Position numbers and translations under genes: made by a program
Source: Lachnospiraceae bacterium 28-4
GTDB taxonomy: Bacteria > Bacillota > Clostridia > Lachnospirales > Lachnospiraceae
Length of the DNA: 64,000 nt
Assembly (NCBI GenBank): GCA_000403275.2
Contig: KE159599.1
Coordinates: forward strand, 1,287,396-1,351,395
Direction of reading: 5' to 3'
In this document: positions 45,293-55,152 of the stretch, one piece after another
How positions within the stretch are numbered: position 1 is the stretch's first letter
How the letters are laid out: every line of letters starts with the position of its first letter
The notes under the pieces: model-generated
Told to the model about the DNA's origin: nothing
What the model saw: only the letters and a program-made list of their open reading frames with translations
Databases searched by the model: none

Positions 45293-45732
45293 AACGGATA
45301 AAGATATGCATCCTCTCTTTTCTGCTCATGGCCGCTTTTTTAACAGGCTGCGGAGATCAGACGGGCCTCCAGGATGGTTATTATACGGCCCAGGCCGCCG
45401 ATTTCAGCCACGGATGGAAAGAATATATCACCATCATGGTAAAAGGAGGAAGCATTGTCTCCGTAGAATACAATGCGGAAAATCCCAGCGGTTTTATCAA
45501 AAGCTGGGACAATGCTTACATGCAGACAATGCTCCATTCCAACGGCACCTATCCCAATGAATATACCCGCTATTATGCCAGCCAGCTTCTGGAAGACCAG
45601 GGAGCCGACAGCATAGATGCCATCAACGGAGCTTCTTCCTCCCATGCTTCCTTCCAAATATTAGCTGCGGCCGTATTGGAACAGGCCCGCCAGGGAGACT
45701 CCAGCATTATAGTCGTTGATACATCCCATTAG
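45289..45732 (+). CDS. FMN-binding-domain lipoprotein
   Basis: 147 residues. The signal peptide ends at lipobox FLTGC, giving a surface lipoprotein. The mature part fits the FMN_bind domain ([36 protein letters not shown]). [13 protein letters not shown] is in the position of the flavinylation motif where ApbE attaches FMN to Thr/Ser. The start overlaps the stop of the chemoreceptor gene, implying coupled synthesis. It may carry electrons or serve as a partner of the receptor; both are inference. Confidence 0.78.
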   Translation: MKRIKICILSFLLMAAFLTGCGDQTGLQDGYYTAQAADFSHGWKEYITIMVKGGSIVSVEYNAENPSGFIKSWDNAYMQTMLHSNGTYPNEYTRYYASQLLEDQGADSIDAINGASSSHASFQILAAAVLEQARQGDSSIIVVDTSH

Positions 45733-45751
45733 ATGCGAGTCAGCTTATGTA

Positions 45752-45792
45752 AAATCGGGCAGGGAAAATTTCTTCCCTGCCCGATTTGCTTT
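45752..45792. terminator. Strong terminator between convergent genes
   Basis: AAATCGGGCAGGGAA and TTCCCTGCCCGATTT form a perfect 15-bp stem with a short loop. It lies between the FMN lipoprotein gene and convergent proS. Confidence 0.8.
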
Positions 45793-45818
45793 GCCTCATT
45801 CTTTGCTGCCTTCGTATA

Positions 45819-47249
45819 TTAATAAGCCTTTCCCCAATAAACCATCTTTTTCGCCGGTTTTCCACAGTATACGCATGTGTCCGACAAACATTCCTGTTCG
45901 TAGGGCATACAGCGGCTCGTTACGCTCATATCCTCCTTGATCTTCTCCTCGCATTCCTGCTCTCCGCACCACATCGCTTTCACAAATCCCGATTTTTCCG
46001 CAAACAATTTTACGAATTCGTCCTTTGCCTTCGCCACATAAATATGGGATTCCAGATGCGTCTTTGCTTTTCGGAAAAGATTCGACTGAATATCTTCCAA
46101 TATCTCCGCTACCGCATGTTCCAGTTCATCCAGCGCCGCTTCCACTTTTTCTCCATTATCCCGGCGGCAGATCACGCATTTCCCTGCTTCAATATCTTTT
46201 GGCCCGATCTCTACGCGGATCGGAATTCCCCTCATTTCCTGTTCGGAGAACTTCCAGCCCGGACTCTTATCGGAATCGTCCACCTTCACGCGGAAATTAC
46301 TGAGCCTGTCTTTTAATTCATAAGCCTTCTCCAGCACCCCTTCCTTTTTCTGCTGGATCGGAATAATCATTACCTGCGTAGGAGCCACTTTCGGCGGCAG
46401 CACCAGGCCGGAATTATCCCCATGCACCATAATAATCGCGCCGATGATTCTCGTAGACATTCCCCAGGAGGTTTGATGCACATATTTCAGCTTATTGTCT
46501 TTATCCGTAAACTGGATGTCGAACGCCTTTGCAAAACCATCCCCGAAATTATGGCTCGTTCCTGACTGCAGCGCCTTGCCGTCATGCATCAAAGCCTCTA
46601 TCGTATAGGTCGCTTCAGCCCCTGCAAATTTCTCTTTCTCCGTCTTGCGTCCTTTTACCACCGGGATCGCCAGCACTTTTTCACAGAATTCCGCATAGAT
46701 ATCCAGCATCTGCTCCGTTCTTTCCTGCGCTTCTTCCGCCGTCGCATGGGCCGTATGCCCCTCTTGCCATAAGAATTCCCTGGAACGGAGGAACGGCCTC
46801 GTTTCCTTTTCCCACCGGACTACGCTGCACCATTGGTTATAAACCCTCGGCAGATCCCGGTAAGACTGGATGTCCCCTTTATAAAAATCGCAGAACAATG
46901 TTTCGGAAGTGGGCCTTACGCACATCCTCTCCTGTAATGGGTTCAAGCCGCCGTGCGTCACCCAGGCCACCTCAGGGGCAAACCCCTCCACATGGTCTTT
47001 TTCTTTTTGCAGCAATCCTTCCGGTATAAACATCGGCATATATACATTTTCCACGCCGGCCGCTTTAAACATATCGTCCAGCTGCCTCTGGATCAATTCC
47101 CATATCGCATATCCTGCCGGTTTGATTACCATGCATCCTTTTACGTTAGAATAATCGATCAGTTCCGCCTTCTTCACCACATCCGTATACCATTGGGCAA
47201 AGTCCTCGTCCATCGATGTAATTGCTTCTACTAACTTCTTATCAGCCAT
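45819..47249 (-). CDS. proS: Prolyl-tRNA synthetase, archaeal/eukaryotic type
   Basis: 476 residues from the ATG at 47249, with AAAGGAGAG upstream. Short form without the bacterial editing insertion. Class II motifs include [31 protein letters not shown] and the C-terminal zinc-like cluster [17 protein letters not shown]. The archaeal-type ProS is widespread in Clostridia. It starts 22 bases after the EAL-domain gene. Confidence 0.95.
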   Translation of the reverse strand: MADKKLVEAITSMDEDFAQWYTDVVKKAELIDYSNVKGCMVIKPAGYAIWELIQRQLDDMFKAAGVENVYMPMFIPEGLLQKEKDHVEGFAPEVAWVTHGGLNPLQERMCVRPTSETLFCDFYKGDIQSYRDLPRVYNQWCSVVRWEKETRPFLRSREFLWQEGHTAHATAEEAQERTEQMLDIYAEFCEKVLAIPVVKGRKTEKEKFAGAEATYTIEALMHDGKALQSGTSHNFGDGFAKAFDIQFTDKDNKLKYVHQTSWGMSTRIIGAIIMVHGDNSGLVLPPKVAPTQVMIIPIQQKKEGVLEKAYELKDRLSNFRVKVDDSDKSPGWKFSEQEMRGIPIRVEIGPKDIEAGKCVICRRDNGEKVEAALDELEHAVAEILEDIQSNLFRKAKTHLESHIYVAKAKDEFVKLFAEKSGFVKAMWCGEQECEEKIKEDMSVTSRCMPYEQECLSDTCVYCGKPAKKMVYWGKAY

Positions 47250-47271
47250 TTTTTCTCTCCTTTTCTCTATC

Positions 47272-49026
47272 TTAAGCCCCCGCCGCATGCTGTTCTTTTA
47301 AAAGAGTAAAAAATTCCTCCTCCGGCATCGGTTTGGCATAATAATATCCCTGCACCTGGTCGCACCCTATATTTTCCAACAGGTCAATCTGTTCCTTTGT
47401 CTCAACGCCTTCCGCCAGAAGTCCGAGCTCCAGCTTGTCCGCCATCAGAACCACTTGTTCCAGTATCAGTTTCCCTTTGTTGGACACCATCATATTTTCC
47501 ATGAACTTCTTGTCCAGTTTTATCACATCAAACGGAGTTTCCAGCAAAATATTCAGGGAAGAATAACCGCTCCCAAAGTCATCCATCAGCAGCGTAAAAC
47601 CGGCTTCTTTTAACAGAAGCGCCTTCATGGAAATCTGCTGGTCGTCTGCCGATTCCGTGATTTCCAATTCCAACAGCTCTTTGGAAATATGGTTATCGTC
47701 TATCATTTCGGAAAGCATCCGTATACATTCGTTATCCTGCAGGTGGACTCTTGATACATTAACGGAAACCGGGCAGGATCTGATTCCCGCTTCCTCACAT
47801 CTCCTGATAAACCGGCAGGCCTCTCCCCATATATAATAATCCACTTCTTTGATAAAACCGTTCTCTTCAATAATCGGAATAAACTGATTGGGATAGATCA
47901 TACCCCTCTCAGGATGACGCCACCTCACCAAAGCCTCCGCTCCGATAATCTCATTCTTCGCAATGCTGTACTTTGGCTGGAGATACATCATAAACTGTCT
48001 CTCCGCAATGGCGGACTGCATATTTTCCTCTATAAATTTCCTGTTATACAAAGATACTTTAAACTGTTCTTTATAAAATACAACGTTTGTCAGAATATTA
48101 TTTTTAGCGGCTTTCCGCGCCATGGCAGACCGGTCTTCCATTTGCCGCAGCTCCATCGTTTTATCTTCCACAGTGTATATGCCATAAGATAATTGAAGCT
48201 TTACATTTTTAAAATTGGTGATCCTCTCATCCAAATGCTTTACCAGTTCCGTCAGTTCTTCCTCATTGCCATACTCCGTCACGATCATAAACACATCGCT
48301 GCGCAGATTGATAAAAAACTGTTCCTCGTGGCAATATTCCCCCAGCCGCTTTATAATAAAGTTTAAGATCTCGTCTCCAAACTTTTCCCCATACAGATCG
48401 TTAATCAGTTTAAACTTGCGGATATCGAACTGGATAAATGCAATATTTTTTGACGAAGAAAAGATAAGGTTATACACATTCCTTCTAAAATGACGGACAG
48501 CGCTGATATTTTTGATCATGCTCTGCATCTCGTCCATTCTTGCGATGTCTTCCAGTTCAATGCTGCTCTCTACCGTATTTTTAAAATATTCCTCCAGCAT
48601 CTTTTCCAATATCTCAATGCTTACATTAAGAGCTCTTGGGCATCGCTTTAAAATCAGCCCCTCCTGGCGGATCACCGCCATCTCTTCCGGCTTCGAAATA
48701 TCGTTTCCAAGGATGTCCCTGCAGTTGATCGCTCCATCCATTCTTTCCGTAAAAAGTTTTATAAATTCATCCGTCTTCTTATTTCCATATATCTCCAATT
48801 CCCTGTCCTGGGAATCATAAAAACCGAGAGCGATTCCCAATACCATCAAGGACGCCGTGATACAGCCGCAGACCCCTCCCTGGCGCATTCCTCCTCCAAA
48901 ACATGTACTCAATTTGAGCGCCATTTTCAGATCCATCCCAAACTCCTCCGCAAACGCCCCGAATAACGCCTGCGAACAATGATACTGCTGGTGCAGCAGC
49001 TGTTCCGCCTTTTCCCGATGTGTCAT
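47272..49026 (-). CDS. c-di-GMP phosphodiesterase (EAL) with degenerate GGDEF and N-terminal C_GCAxxG_C_C redox domain
   Basis: 584 residues from the ATG at 49026. Residues ~1-115 match the C_GCAxxG_C_C putative redox-active family: [38 protein letters not shown] and [11 protein letters not shown], supplying conserved cysteines. A GGDEF fold follows (~165-310) with the signature degraded to RSDVF, so it is not a cyclase. The EAL domain (~330-580) keeps [47 protein letters not shown] and QGYYYAKPM, so it should hydrolyse c-di-GMP. No membrane segment. The combination suggests redox-controlled c-di-GMP turnover (inference). Confidence 0.85.
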   Translation of the reverse strand: MTHREKAEQLLHQQYHCSQALFGAFAEEFGMDLKMALKLSTCFGGGMRQGGVCGCITASLMVLGIALGFYDSQDRELEIYGNKKTDEFIKLFTERMDGAINCRDILGNDISKPEEMAVIRQEGLILKRCPRALNVSIEILEKMLEEYFKNTVESSIELEDIARMDEMQSMIKNISAVRHFRRNVYNLIFSSSKNIAFIQFDIRKFKLINDLYGEKFGDEILNFIIKRLGEYCHEEQFFINLRSDVFMIVTEYGNEEELTELVKHLDERITNFKNVKLQLSYGIYTVEDKTMELRQMEDRSAMARKAAKNNILTNVVFYKEQFKVSLYNRKFIEENMQSAIAERQFMMYLQPKYSIAKNEIIGAEALVRWRHPERGMIYPNQFIPIIEENGFIKEVDYYIWGEACRFIRRCEEAGIRSCPVSVNVSRVHLQDNECIRMLSEMIDDNHISKELLELEITESADDQQISMKALLLKEAGFTLLMDDFGSGYSSLNILLETPFDVIKLDKKFMENMMVSNKGKLILEQVVLMADKLELGLLAEGVETKEQIDLLENIGCDQVQGYYYAKPMPEEEFFTLLKEQHAAGA

Positions 49027-49194
49027 ACAATCCCCCATTCTTTTCCGGCAACGCCAAAACCCATTTCCTGATTTCGATTTGCGTTCCTATATAACTTGAA
49101 AAATACCTATGCTGTTATTTTAACAAATTCAGCGGAGATTGTGAAGCAAAGAATATCTTATTAACCGGAATTTGGTCATAATTCCAATATTTTC

Positions 49195-49539
49195 TTAAAA
49201 ATTAGTCCCATTCCACCCCCATTTTTCCACTTCTTCATATTTAATGTAGATCCTGTTTTGTTTTATTTTCAACTCCTTTTCATATATCCCGCTTATAATC
49301 TCTGTCATTTTTCCGGCGGCAATATCCTTGATTTCCCCGAATACTTTCACCTCTATAAACGCCGTCGGCAGTTTTTCATCGCCCCGGAAATACAGATCGC
49401 AGTTATCCGCTATTTCTACCATCAGCCAGTCCTCCGTCTTTCCCGGAATTATGGATATATTTTCCCCCAGCTTCTTCCTGATCGTTTCCTTCTGTTCTTT
49501 TGTCATGGCAATATTCACCTTCGAACTAATAAATGGCAT
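49195..49539 (-). CDS. MIF/tautomerase-superfamily protein
   Basis: 114 residues beginning MPFISSKVN, with the N-terminal proline that is the catalytic base in the tautomerase superfamily. The length and the pattern with KLPTAFIEVKVFG and an end of EKWGWNGTNF fit the MIF-like group. Possible phenylpyruvate tautomerase-like activity; the physiological role in anaerobes is unknown. Single gene. Confidence 0.75.
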   Translation of the reverse strand: MPFISSKVNIAMTKEQKETIRKKLGENISIIPGKTEDWLMVEIADNCDLYFRGDEKLPTAFIEVKVFGEIKDIAAGKMTEIISGIYEKELKIKQNRIYIKYEEVEKWGWNGTNF

Positions 49540-49711
49540 ATTTGTTCCTCCTCAACTTAATATTCATTATATATTTACTATTTTTTCTATATTCATTTTA
49601 TCACAATCTTTTTTCTTTCCATGCTTTCAGCACATATGGCGCTTTTTATGGCACTATTTGCCATAACCTCATTTCCGTCCGGCTTTTGCTTAGTTTGAAA
49701 ATTTCCCATTT

Positions 49712-51388
49712 TCAAGCTCTGCCTTCCCTTGCAAGCGCTTCCCCCATTCCAAGCATCAGAAAAATAAAAGGAGTACTCAATATCTGCTGAAAACTTACAA
49801 TATTATGTATTGTATACGCAAACGCACTTAAACCAAATATATACAAATATTTTCTTCTGCCGTCCAGCGCCTTTTCCGCAAGGCGCACATACCGGACAAC
49901 CGCGCTGCAAAATATACCTCCATAACAAAGAAGTCCGAACATCCCCTGGTTCACTAAGACTGTCAGCCATTCGTTGTGGGCGTTCGTCAGCCTGGCCCCA
50001 TCAAACTGTTTGATTACCGACTTGGCCAGATCCGGCAGTGTATACAAATACATAGCAAAGCAATCCGGCCCTACCCCTGTCAGTTTCCTCCATCCGTGCA
50101 TATTCCTGTAAATCTCCATACCGGCGGACCATGTCGCCCCTCTCGCGCTGCCCCATTGCTCGCTGAATACCAACACTGGCAGTCTGCCCATAAACCGGAT
50201 GCCGCCTTCAATCCTCGTATTCAGCACCAGCAGAAAAATATACACGCCAATTACGACCACCGCTCCCAATAAAATGATCTGCCGTACAACCCGGAAGCTC
50301 TTCATATCCGCTTTTTTTCTCTTGCTCATCAGACAAAACAGCAGGTAAACGATGCAAAGCGGAGCCAGTAAGAATAAAGTGATTCTCGAAAGAGTGATCC
50401 AATCGCTCCATGTACCGCTATAATAATCAAAGGCGTCCGGCCGCCATACCCTCCACAGCCTCAATCCCTGACAAACGGCGCAAAATAAAATGGCCAGCTC
50501 CAGAAAACGCTTCATCCGCCCTGCATTTCTAAAAGAAAGGCAAAATACAAAAATGTACAGCCCGGCAAATACAAGAAACGCGCTGTTGCTCCCCTGGCTG
50601 ACTCCGGTCGCAATCCCCACCAGAGTATATAAAAATCCGCACAAACGCTGCCACATTTCCTCCCCGAACCAGTAAAGAATAAATCCCACAGGGAAAAGCA
50701 CCGACCAAAAACCACAATACCAGTTAATATTCCCCAGCGTAGACAAAAAACTGCTGTTTGCCCCCTGTATCTCCACCGGAAAGATCGAAAAACGGTTCAA
50801 CAGTCCAAGAGAAAAAACTACCGCCGCTGCCGCCATAAACGCCAGCAGCAATTTTTCTTCATATTCCCAAAAATGAGCCACCAAAAAATAAGACAACACA
50901 AAAGCAAGCTGTGTCACGAGCCCCATATTCCAACCTTTTTCCCCCCAGAGAGCCATCTCCTTAAACTCAGAACATATGTATGAAATCACTACGCTGACTC
51001 CATAAGCCGCTACCGCCCAGTCCGTTGCCGACAAACGGATTCCACTAAATATCCTGCCGGCTCCCCCTTCTTTCCCAATATTTTCTTTTACCCTGAACGA
51101 AACACATGCCAAAACGAGCGGAAGAATCAAAGAAAAACCGCCGATCGTCATCACCTTATAAAAATTAAATTTTTCCTTCCCCACATCCGTATATCCGTCT
51201 TTCAAATAAAAAGGATACAAGCAGAAAACAATAAACAAATATGCCGTCAGAAGCAAGGGAAGCGCTTCTTCACAAAACCCACGGAAAGAAAATCCTTCCT
51301 CATTTTCCTCTATATCCTCCGATATTCCATCCGGCCCTGCGTCTTCCGTTTCCCTGTCATATTCCTCTTTTTTCCGTACTTCCGTCAT
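49712..51388 (-). CDS. O-antigen ligase/polymerase-like membrane protein (Wzy_C family)
   Basis: 558 residues, acidic cytoplasmic N-terminus and about twelve membrane segments. The ligase-type loop is TGVGPDCFAMYLYTLPDLAK followed by LTNAHNEWLTVLVNQG, typical of the O-antigen ligase family. In Gram-positive bacteria such proteins act in polysaccharide or teichoic acid-like glycan assembly, but no other glycan gene is nearby. The 5' end overlaps the upstream permease gene by 32 bases. Confidence 0.78.
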   Translation of the reverse strand: MTEVRKKEEYDRETEDAGPDGISEDIEENEEGFSFRGFCEEALPLLLTAYLFIVFCLYPFYLKDGYTDVGKEKFNFYKVMTIGGFSLILPLVLACVSFRVKENIGKEGGAGRIFSGIRLSATDWAVAAYGVSVVISYICSEFKEMALWGEKGWNMGLVTQLAFVLSYFLVAHFWEYEEKLLLAFMAAAAVVFSLGLLNRFSIFPVEIQGANSSFLSTLGNINWYCGFWSVLFPVGFILYWFGEEMWQRLCGFLYTLVGIATGVSQGSNSAFLVFAGLYIFVFCLSFRNAGRMKRFLELAILFCAVCQGLRLWRVWRPDAFDYYSGTWSDWITLSRITLFLLAPLCIVYLLFCLMSKRKKADMKSFRVVRQIILLGAVVVIGVYIFLLVLNTRIEGGIRFMGRLPVLVFSEQWGSARGATWSAGMEIYRNMHGWRKLTGVGPDCFAMYLYTLPDLAKSVIKQFDGARLTNAHNEWLTVLVNQGMFGLLCYGGIFCSAVVRYVRLAEKALDGRRKYLYIFGLSAFAYTIHNIVSFQQILSTPFIFLMLGMGEALAREGRA

Positions 51389-52448
51389 TCCCGTCCACTC
51401 CTGTCCTGTCTTTCATAAAACGATAGATTTCATAAACCGTAATTAGCGCCAACGGCCCTTTTATTATGCCGGATACCCCGAACAATTTTACTCCCGCATA
51501 CACGGAAAATAAAATTGCCACCGGAAAGATCCCCATTCTTTCCCCGATCAGCTTCGGTTCCAGGAATTCTCTCATCAGGGCGCAAACTACATATAGAATA
51601 ACACATATTACCGCCTTTGCATAATATCCGTTTAAAATCTGCCAAAAAGCAAGAGGCATCAGAACCAGTCCCGTTCCGATAAACGGCAGCATATCCATAA
51701 ATCCCGTAAACAAACCGATCACGATACCGTCTTCAAATCCTCCCAGAAATAAAGCAACCGCGCATAGCAGACTGATAATCAGCAAAATAATAAACTGCGC
51801 CTTTATAAAAGTGCCGATATGAAAAAATACCCTTTTTCCTATCTTTATCATATCCCTCAATTCCTTTTTCCCGCGTACCTTTTTCATGATCTCGTTATAA
51901 TCTTTTGCCAGCAGCACGGCCGCAATGATCATGATTGCAAGAAAACTGACAAGCCCCGCAATATTCTTTACATAGCCTACCGACTCATTCATAATCTTCG
52001 GCACTACCTGCACCTGGAAATTTTCAATAAATACATCCACTCTTTCCATAATAAAGTTTTCAATCTTCGCCCCGTCCATGCCGAACTTTTTTTCCATTCC
52101 ATCGCAGCAGCTTCCGACAAATATAAAAAACTTCTCTTCAAACAAATCGATCTGCGCAAACAAATCCCCCAGTTTCTGTATCATAAAAATGACCAGGCAC
52201 CATATCCCCATTCCCGCCGTCACACAGAAAAGCAGCAAAATGCTGGCGGCTAATATCCCCTTTTTTATATGATATTTATTCTGCACTTTTTCCAGCATGG
52301 GATGCAGAAGCGCAACAAAGGCAAAGGCAAAAAGAAAAGGGGAGGCCAACGGGCTTAAAAACCGGAACCCTATGTATACCCCTGTAATTATCGCAGCAAA
52401 TGTTGCATATTCTTTTAACTTTGCAGCCGTTTTTCCTTCCATAACCAT
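51357..52448 (-). CDS. AI-2E family transporter / YtvI-type permease
   Basis: About 363 residues; the start at 52448 follows AAGGACGGG, but ATG 52442 or 52472 are possible. Seven to eight membrane helices with the family's central external region and the GLFTGFMDMLPFIGTGLVL and MREFLEPKLIGERMGI motifs. Members range from Na+/H+ antiporters to sporulation protein YtvI; the substrate cannot be assigned. Confidence 0.82.
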   Translation of the reverse strand: MVMEGKTAAKLKEYATFAAIITGVYIGFRFLSPLASPFLFAFAFVALLHPMLEKVQNKYHIKKGILAASILLLFCVTAGMGIWCLVIFMIQKLGDLFAQIDLFEEKFFIFVGSCCDGMEKKFGMDGAKIENFIMERVDVFIENFQVQVVPKIMNESVGYVKNIAGLVSFLAIMIIAAVLLAKDYNEIMKKVRGKKELRDMIKIGKRVFFHIGTFIKAQFIILLIISLLCAVALFLGGFEDGIVIGLFTGFMDMLPFIGTGLVLMPLAFWQILNGYYAKAVICVILYVVCALMREFLEPKLIGERMGIFPVAILFSVYAGVKLFGVSGIIKGPLALITVYEIYRFMKDRTGVDGNDGSTEKRGI

Positions 52449-52525
52449 CCCGTCCTTATACCTTCTTTCCATACTTTAGTATAAGTCATTTTCGGGAAAT
52501 TATTGCTTCCGTGCCTTTCTGTTTC

Positions 52526-53233
52526 TTAGGTATTAACTGGCAAAAACGGTAAAAAAACAGCCTCCGAAGGCATAATATCGAACCTCATTTTCTTTCCCGT
52601 GCCGGGATGGCCAAACTCCAGCCCATAAGCGCACAAGGCCGTATTTCTTACCCGTTCTCTGCGGCTATATTCTTTGGATCTTTCACTTCCATACTTCACA
52701 TCCCCCAACAGCGGCATCCCCGCATTCGCCATCTGCACTCTGATTTGATGATGCCGCCCTGTCTTCAGCCATATACGAGCCAGCGCAGTTTCCGGTTCCC
52801 CTTCCTCCGCCTTCCTTTTCTTTAGGATTTCATAAGAAAGTTCCGCATATTTTCCATTTCCTTCCCCTGTGACTTTCGAAATATTTGTTTTCCCATCCCT
52901 TTCCAAGTAATCTGCCAACGTATTTTTTCCCTCCGGCGCTTCTTCTCCCTCGAATAAAACCACGGCATAATATTGCTTGTTCATCGCCTGTTCCCTGCTC
53001 TGCCTATTGAGATCCGCCGCCGCCTTTTTTGTTCTGGCAAAAACCAGGACGCCCTCCACCGGCTGATCCAAGCGATGCACAGCCGTCATATAAGGCGCCC
53101 TGAAATATTTTTTTAGTTCCGTTTCCATATCCGGTTCTCCCAGACGAGCCGTCTGGACTGCGATCCCGGCTCTTTTACGGCATACGACAATTTCTTTATC
53201 TTCATATAAAATATCTTCGCTTCTGATTCTCAT
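52526..53233 (-). CDS. RluA-family pseudouridine synthase
   Basis: 235 residues, a catalytic domain without an S4 domain. The active-site motif is TAVHRLDQPVEGVLVFART with the conserved Asp. Later motifs are WLKTGRHHQIRVQMANAG and PLLGDVKYG. The RNA target is unknown. Its start overlaps the stop of the Panacea-type gene by four bases, so it is cotranslated with it. Confidence 0.88.
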   Translation of the reverse strand: MRIRSEDILYEDKEIVVCRKRAGIAVQTARLGEPDMETELKKYFRAPYMTAVHRLDQPVEGVLVFARTKKAAADLNRQSREQAMNKQYYAVVLFEGEEAPEGKNTLADYLERDGKTNISKVTGEGNGKYAELSYEILKKRKAEEGEPETALARIWLKTGRHHQIRVQMANAGMPLLGDVKYGSERSKEYSRRERVRNTALCAYGLEFGHPGTGKKMRFDIMPSEAVFLPFLPVNT

Positions 53234-53982
53234 CCCCGCCTATCCCTTTCCTCCAGCTTTGCCTCAATATAACGGTTCAGCCCCTTTACCGAATCAATTC
53301 CGTACTCCCGGGCAACCTCTCCAAAATATTCCTTCATATTTTTCTTTGCAATCACCCTATGGGATGGTTCCTCGCTTCCGCACCCCATTCTTGCATCCGT
53401 CCATGGCTTTTCATTGTGAGTAATGGCTTCCAACGCTTTTCCGCCATATTGTCCAAAACTATCAATCACCAGATCGGCGGCCATCCGTTCCTCTTCCGAC
53501 AACCCGCCCTCTTTCCCTGCAAACGGTATCAGTCTTGCATCTTCGATCGGATTATACTTAAAATCGCGGAAAAGAAAATATACTTTCTCATATACCGGCC
53601 CATGCTGCCATGCACAGCAGTCCTCCGGAAAAAACTCCCGGTCAAAAAGCGCCATATAAATTCCCTGGATATAATAAAGAAGCTTCTGTAAAGCCAAAGG
53701 CGTTACTTCCTGCTTCTTCTCCAGTATATAAGCTATGCCGGCCTGCATCTTACCGGATATTTTACAGCAGCTCCCGTAATACTGTTCTTCCCTTTCCCTG
53801 ATATTGGCGTCTATGAGACCCGGTATATGCATCTTTTCCCCGCATTCTTTACATATAGCTTCCGTCAGCACAAATTCATATTCCCTATCCCGGATCGTCT
53901 CTTTATATATTCCCTTTTGAATCTCATATTCCGTATTTTTTCTGCATCCTATGCAAAAATCCACTTTTCTTTTCTCTGCCAC
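53230..53982 (-). CDS. Zinc-ribbon plus Panacea (DUF4065/SocA-like) protein, candidate antitoxin
   Basis: 250 residues. The N-terminal ~70 carry CIGCRKN and CKECGEKMHIPG, a four-cysteine zinc ribbon like that of MqsA. The rest is a Panacea/DUF4065 domain (LQKLLYYIQGIYMALFDREF, CCAWQHGPVYEKVYFLF, EAITHNEKPW). Panacea proteins are antitoxins in hyperpromiscuous toxin-antitoxin pairs. It lies 30 bases downstream of an MqsR-like gene, matching the toxin-first order of mqsRA. Antitoxin role is inferred. Confidence 0.7.
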   Translation of the reverse strand: MAEKRKVDFCIGCRKNTEYEIQKGIYKETIRDREYEFVLTEAICKECGEKMHIPGLIDANIREREEQYYGSCCKISGKMQAGIAYILEKKQEVTPLALQKLLYYIQGIYMALFDREFFPEDCCAWQHGPVYEKVYFLFRDFKYNPIEDARLIPFAGKEGGLSEEERMAADLVIDSFGQYGGKALEAITHNEKPWTDARMGCGSEEPSHRVIAKKNMKEYFGEVAREYGIDSVKGLNRYIEAKLEERDRRG

Positions 53983-54012
53983 GACCAGCCCTCCCGTTCC
54001 ATGCCCTGTTCT

Positions 54013-54399
54013 CTATTTAAAAGCATAAGTCACCGGACGGATCTGTTTATGAAAAGAAACTACAATAACAAACCGGCTGTCCAATCGATTAAACTTGATA
54101 TATAAAGAAACTTTTTCCTCTTCCGTTCCAAATCTCTGCCATAATTTTACGTCTTTTCCGAATATATATAATATTTCCTGCTCAAATCCCATATGCTTAT
54201 TCTTTACGGCTTCACAAAAATCATCCGCCGTAAGATTCATTAAAATATCTTTGCTTCCCGTTTCGCCGATGACGTAGTCCTTATACAGATCCAGATTTGC
54301 CTGTCGTTTCCTGCTTACGTCTATCCTATATCTACCGGCTCTTACTGACGCTTTCACCCCCGCAATATATTTTTCTATTTCCTCATAGCTTTTGTGCAA
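54013..54399 (-). CDS. MqsR-like toxin candidate (RelE-fold type II toxin)
   Basis: 128 residues, started at TTG 54399 with GGGAGAAG upstream. The pattern KYIAGVKASVRAGRYRID, then LTADDFCEAVKNKHMGFEQE and LYIKFNRLDSRFVIVVSFHK, resembles MqsR, which has a similar LxxxDFYKSM segment and a closing strand with VSFK. MqsR is an mRNA interferase. It sits 12 bases after the response-regulator gene and 30 bases before the zinc/Panacea gene. The family call rests on pattern and context. Confidence 0.55.
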   Translation of the reverse strand: MHKSYEEIEKYIAGVKASVRAGRYRIDVSRKRQANLDLYKDYVIGETGSKDILMNLTADDFCEAVKNKHMGFEQEILYIFGKDVKLWQRFGTEEEKVSLYIKFNRLDSRFVIVVSFHKQIRPVTYAFK

Positions 54400-54411
54400 C
54401 CGATCTTCTCC

Positions 54412-55101
54412 CTATACTTTAAACCGGTATCCAACTCCCCATATCGTTTCGATATATTGTGGTTTGGCGGTATCAAATTCTATTTTCTCGCGTATTTTCT
54501 TAATATGAACCGTTACCGTAGCGATATCCCCGATGGAATCCATATCCCAAATTTCCCTGAACAGCTCTTCCTTTGTAAATACATGATTCGGATTTTCTGC
54601 CAGAAAAGTCAGCAAGTCAAACTCTTTTGTGGTAAATGTCTTTTCTTCCCCATCCACATATACCCGCCGGGCAGTCTTATCGATTCGTATCCCCCGTATT
54701 TCCACAATATCATTCGTTTTCTGCGTAGAACCGACCAGCCTGTCATATCTCGCCATATGAGCCTTTACCCTGGCAACAAGTTCGCTGGGACTGAAAGGCT
54801 TTGTCATATAATCGTCCGCCCCTAATCCCAAGCCTCTGATCTTATCGATATCGTCTTTTTTAGCCGATACCATAAGAATCGGAATATTTTTCTCTTCCCT
54901 TATTTTTTTACATACTTCAAAACCGTCCATTCCCGGAAGCATCAGATCGAGAATAATCAAATCGAAGTCTTCCTTCAAAGCTTTTTGCAGACCTTCATCA
55001 CCTGTATGCTCGATCTCCACTTCAAAATCGCTTAATTCCAGGTAATCCTTTTCCAGATCCGCAATCGCTTCCTCATCTTCAATAATCAATATCCTGCTCA
55101 T
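54412..55101 (-). CDS. OmpR-family response regulator
   Basis: 229 residues from the ATG at 55101. The receiver has IIEDEEAIADLEK, LIILDLMLPGMDGFEV (phosphoacceptor Asp) and MVSAKKDD with TKPFSPSELVARV. The winged HTH contains TTKEFDLLTFLAENPNHVFT and VTVHIKKIREKIE, ending VGYRFKV. It follows its histidine kinase by 51 bases and leads directly into the toxin-like gene. Confidence 0.94.
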   Translation of the reverse strand: MSRILIIEDEEAIADLEKDYLELSDFEVEIEHTGDEGLQKALKEDFDLIILDLMLPGMDGFEVCKKIREEKNIPILMVSAKKDDIDKIRGLGLGADDYMTKPFSPSELVARVKAHMARYDRLVGSTQKTNDIVEIRGIRIDKTARRVYVDGEEKTFTTKEFDLLTFLAENPNHVFTKEELFREIWDMDSIGDIATVTVHIKKIREKIEFDTAKPQYIETIWGVGYRFKV

Positions 55102-55152
55102 ATCCACCAGCCCTTTCTGACTTTAATATTTATTATACCTTCTCATTCCCCT

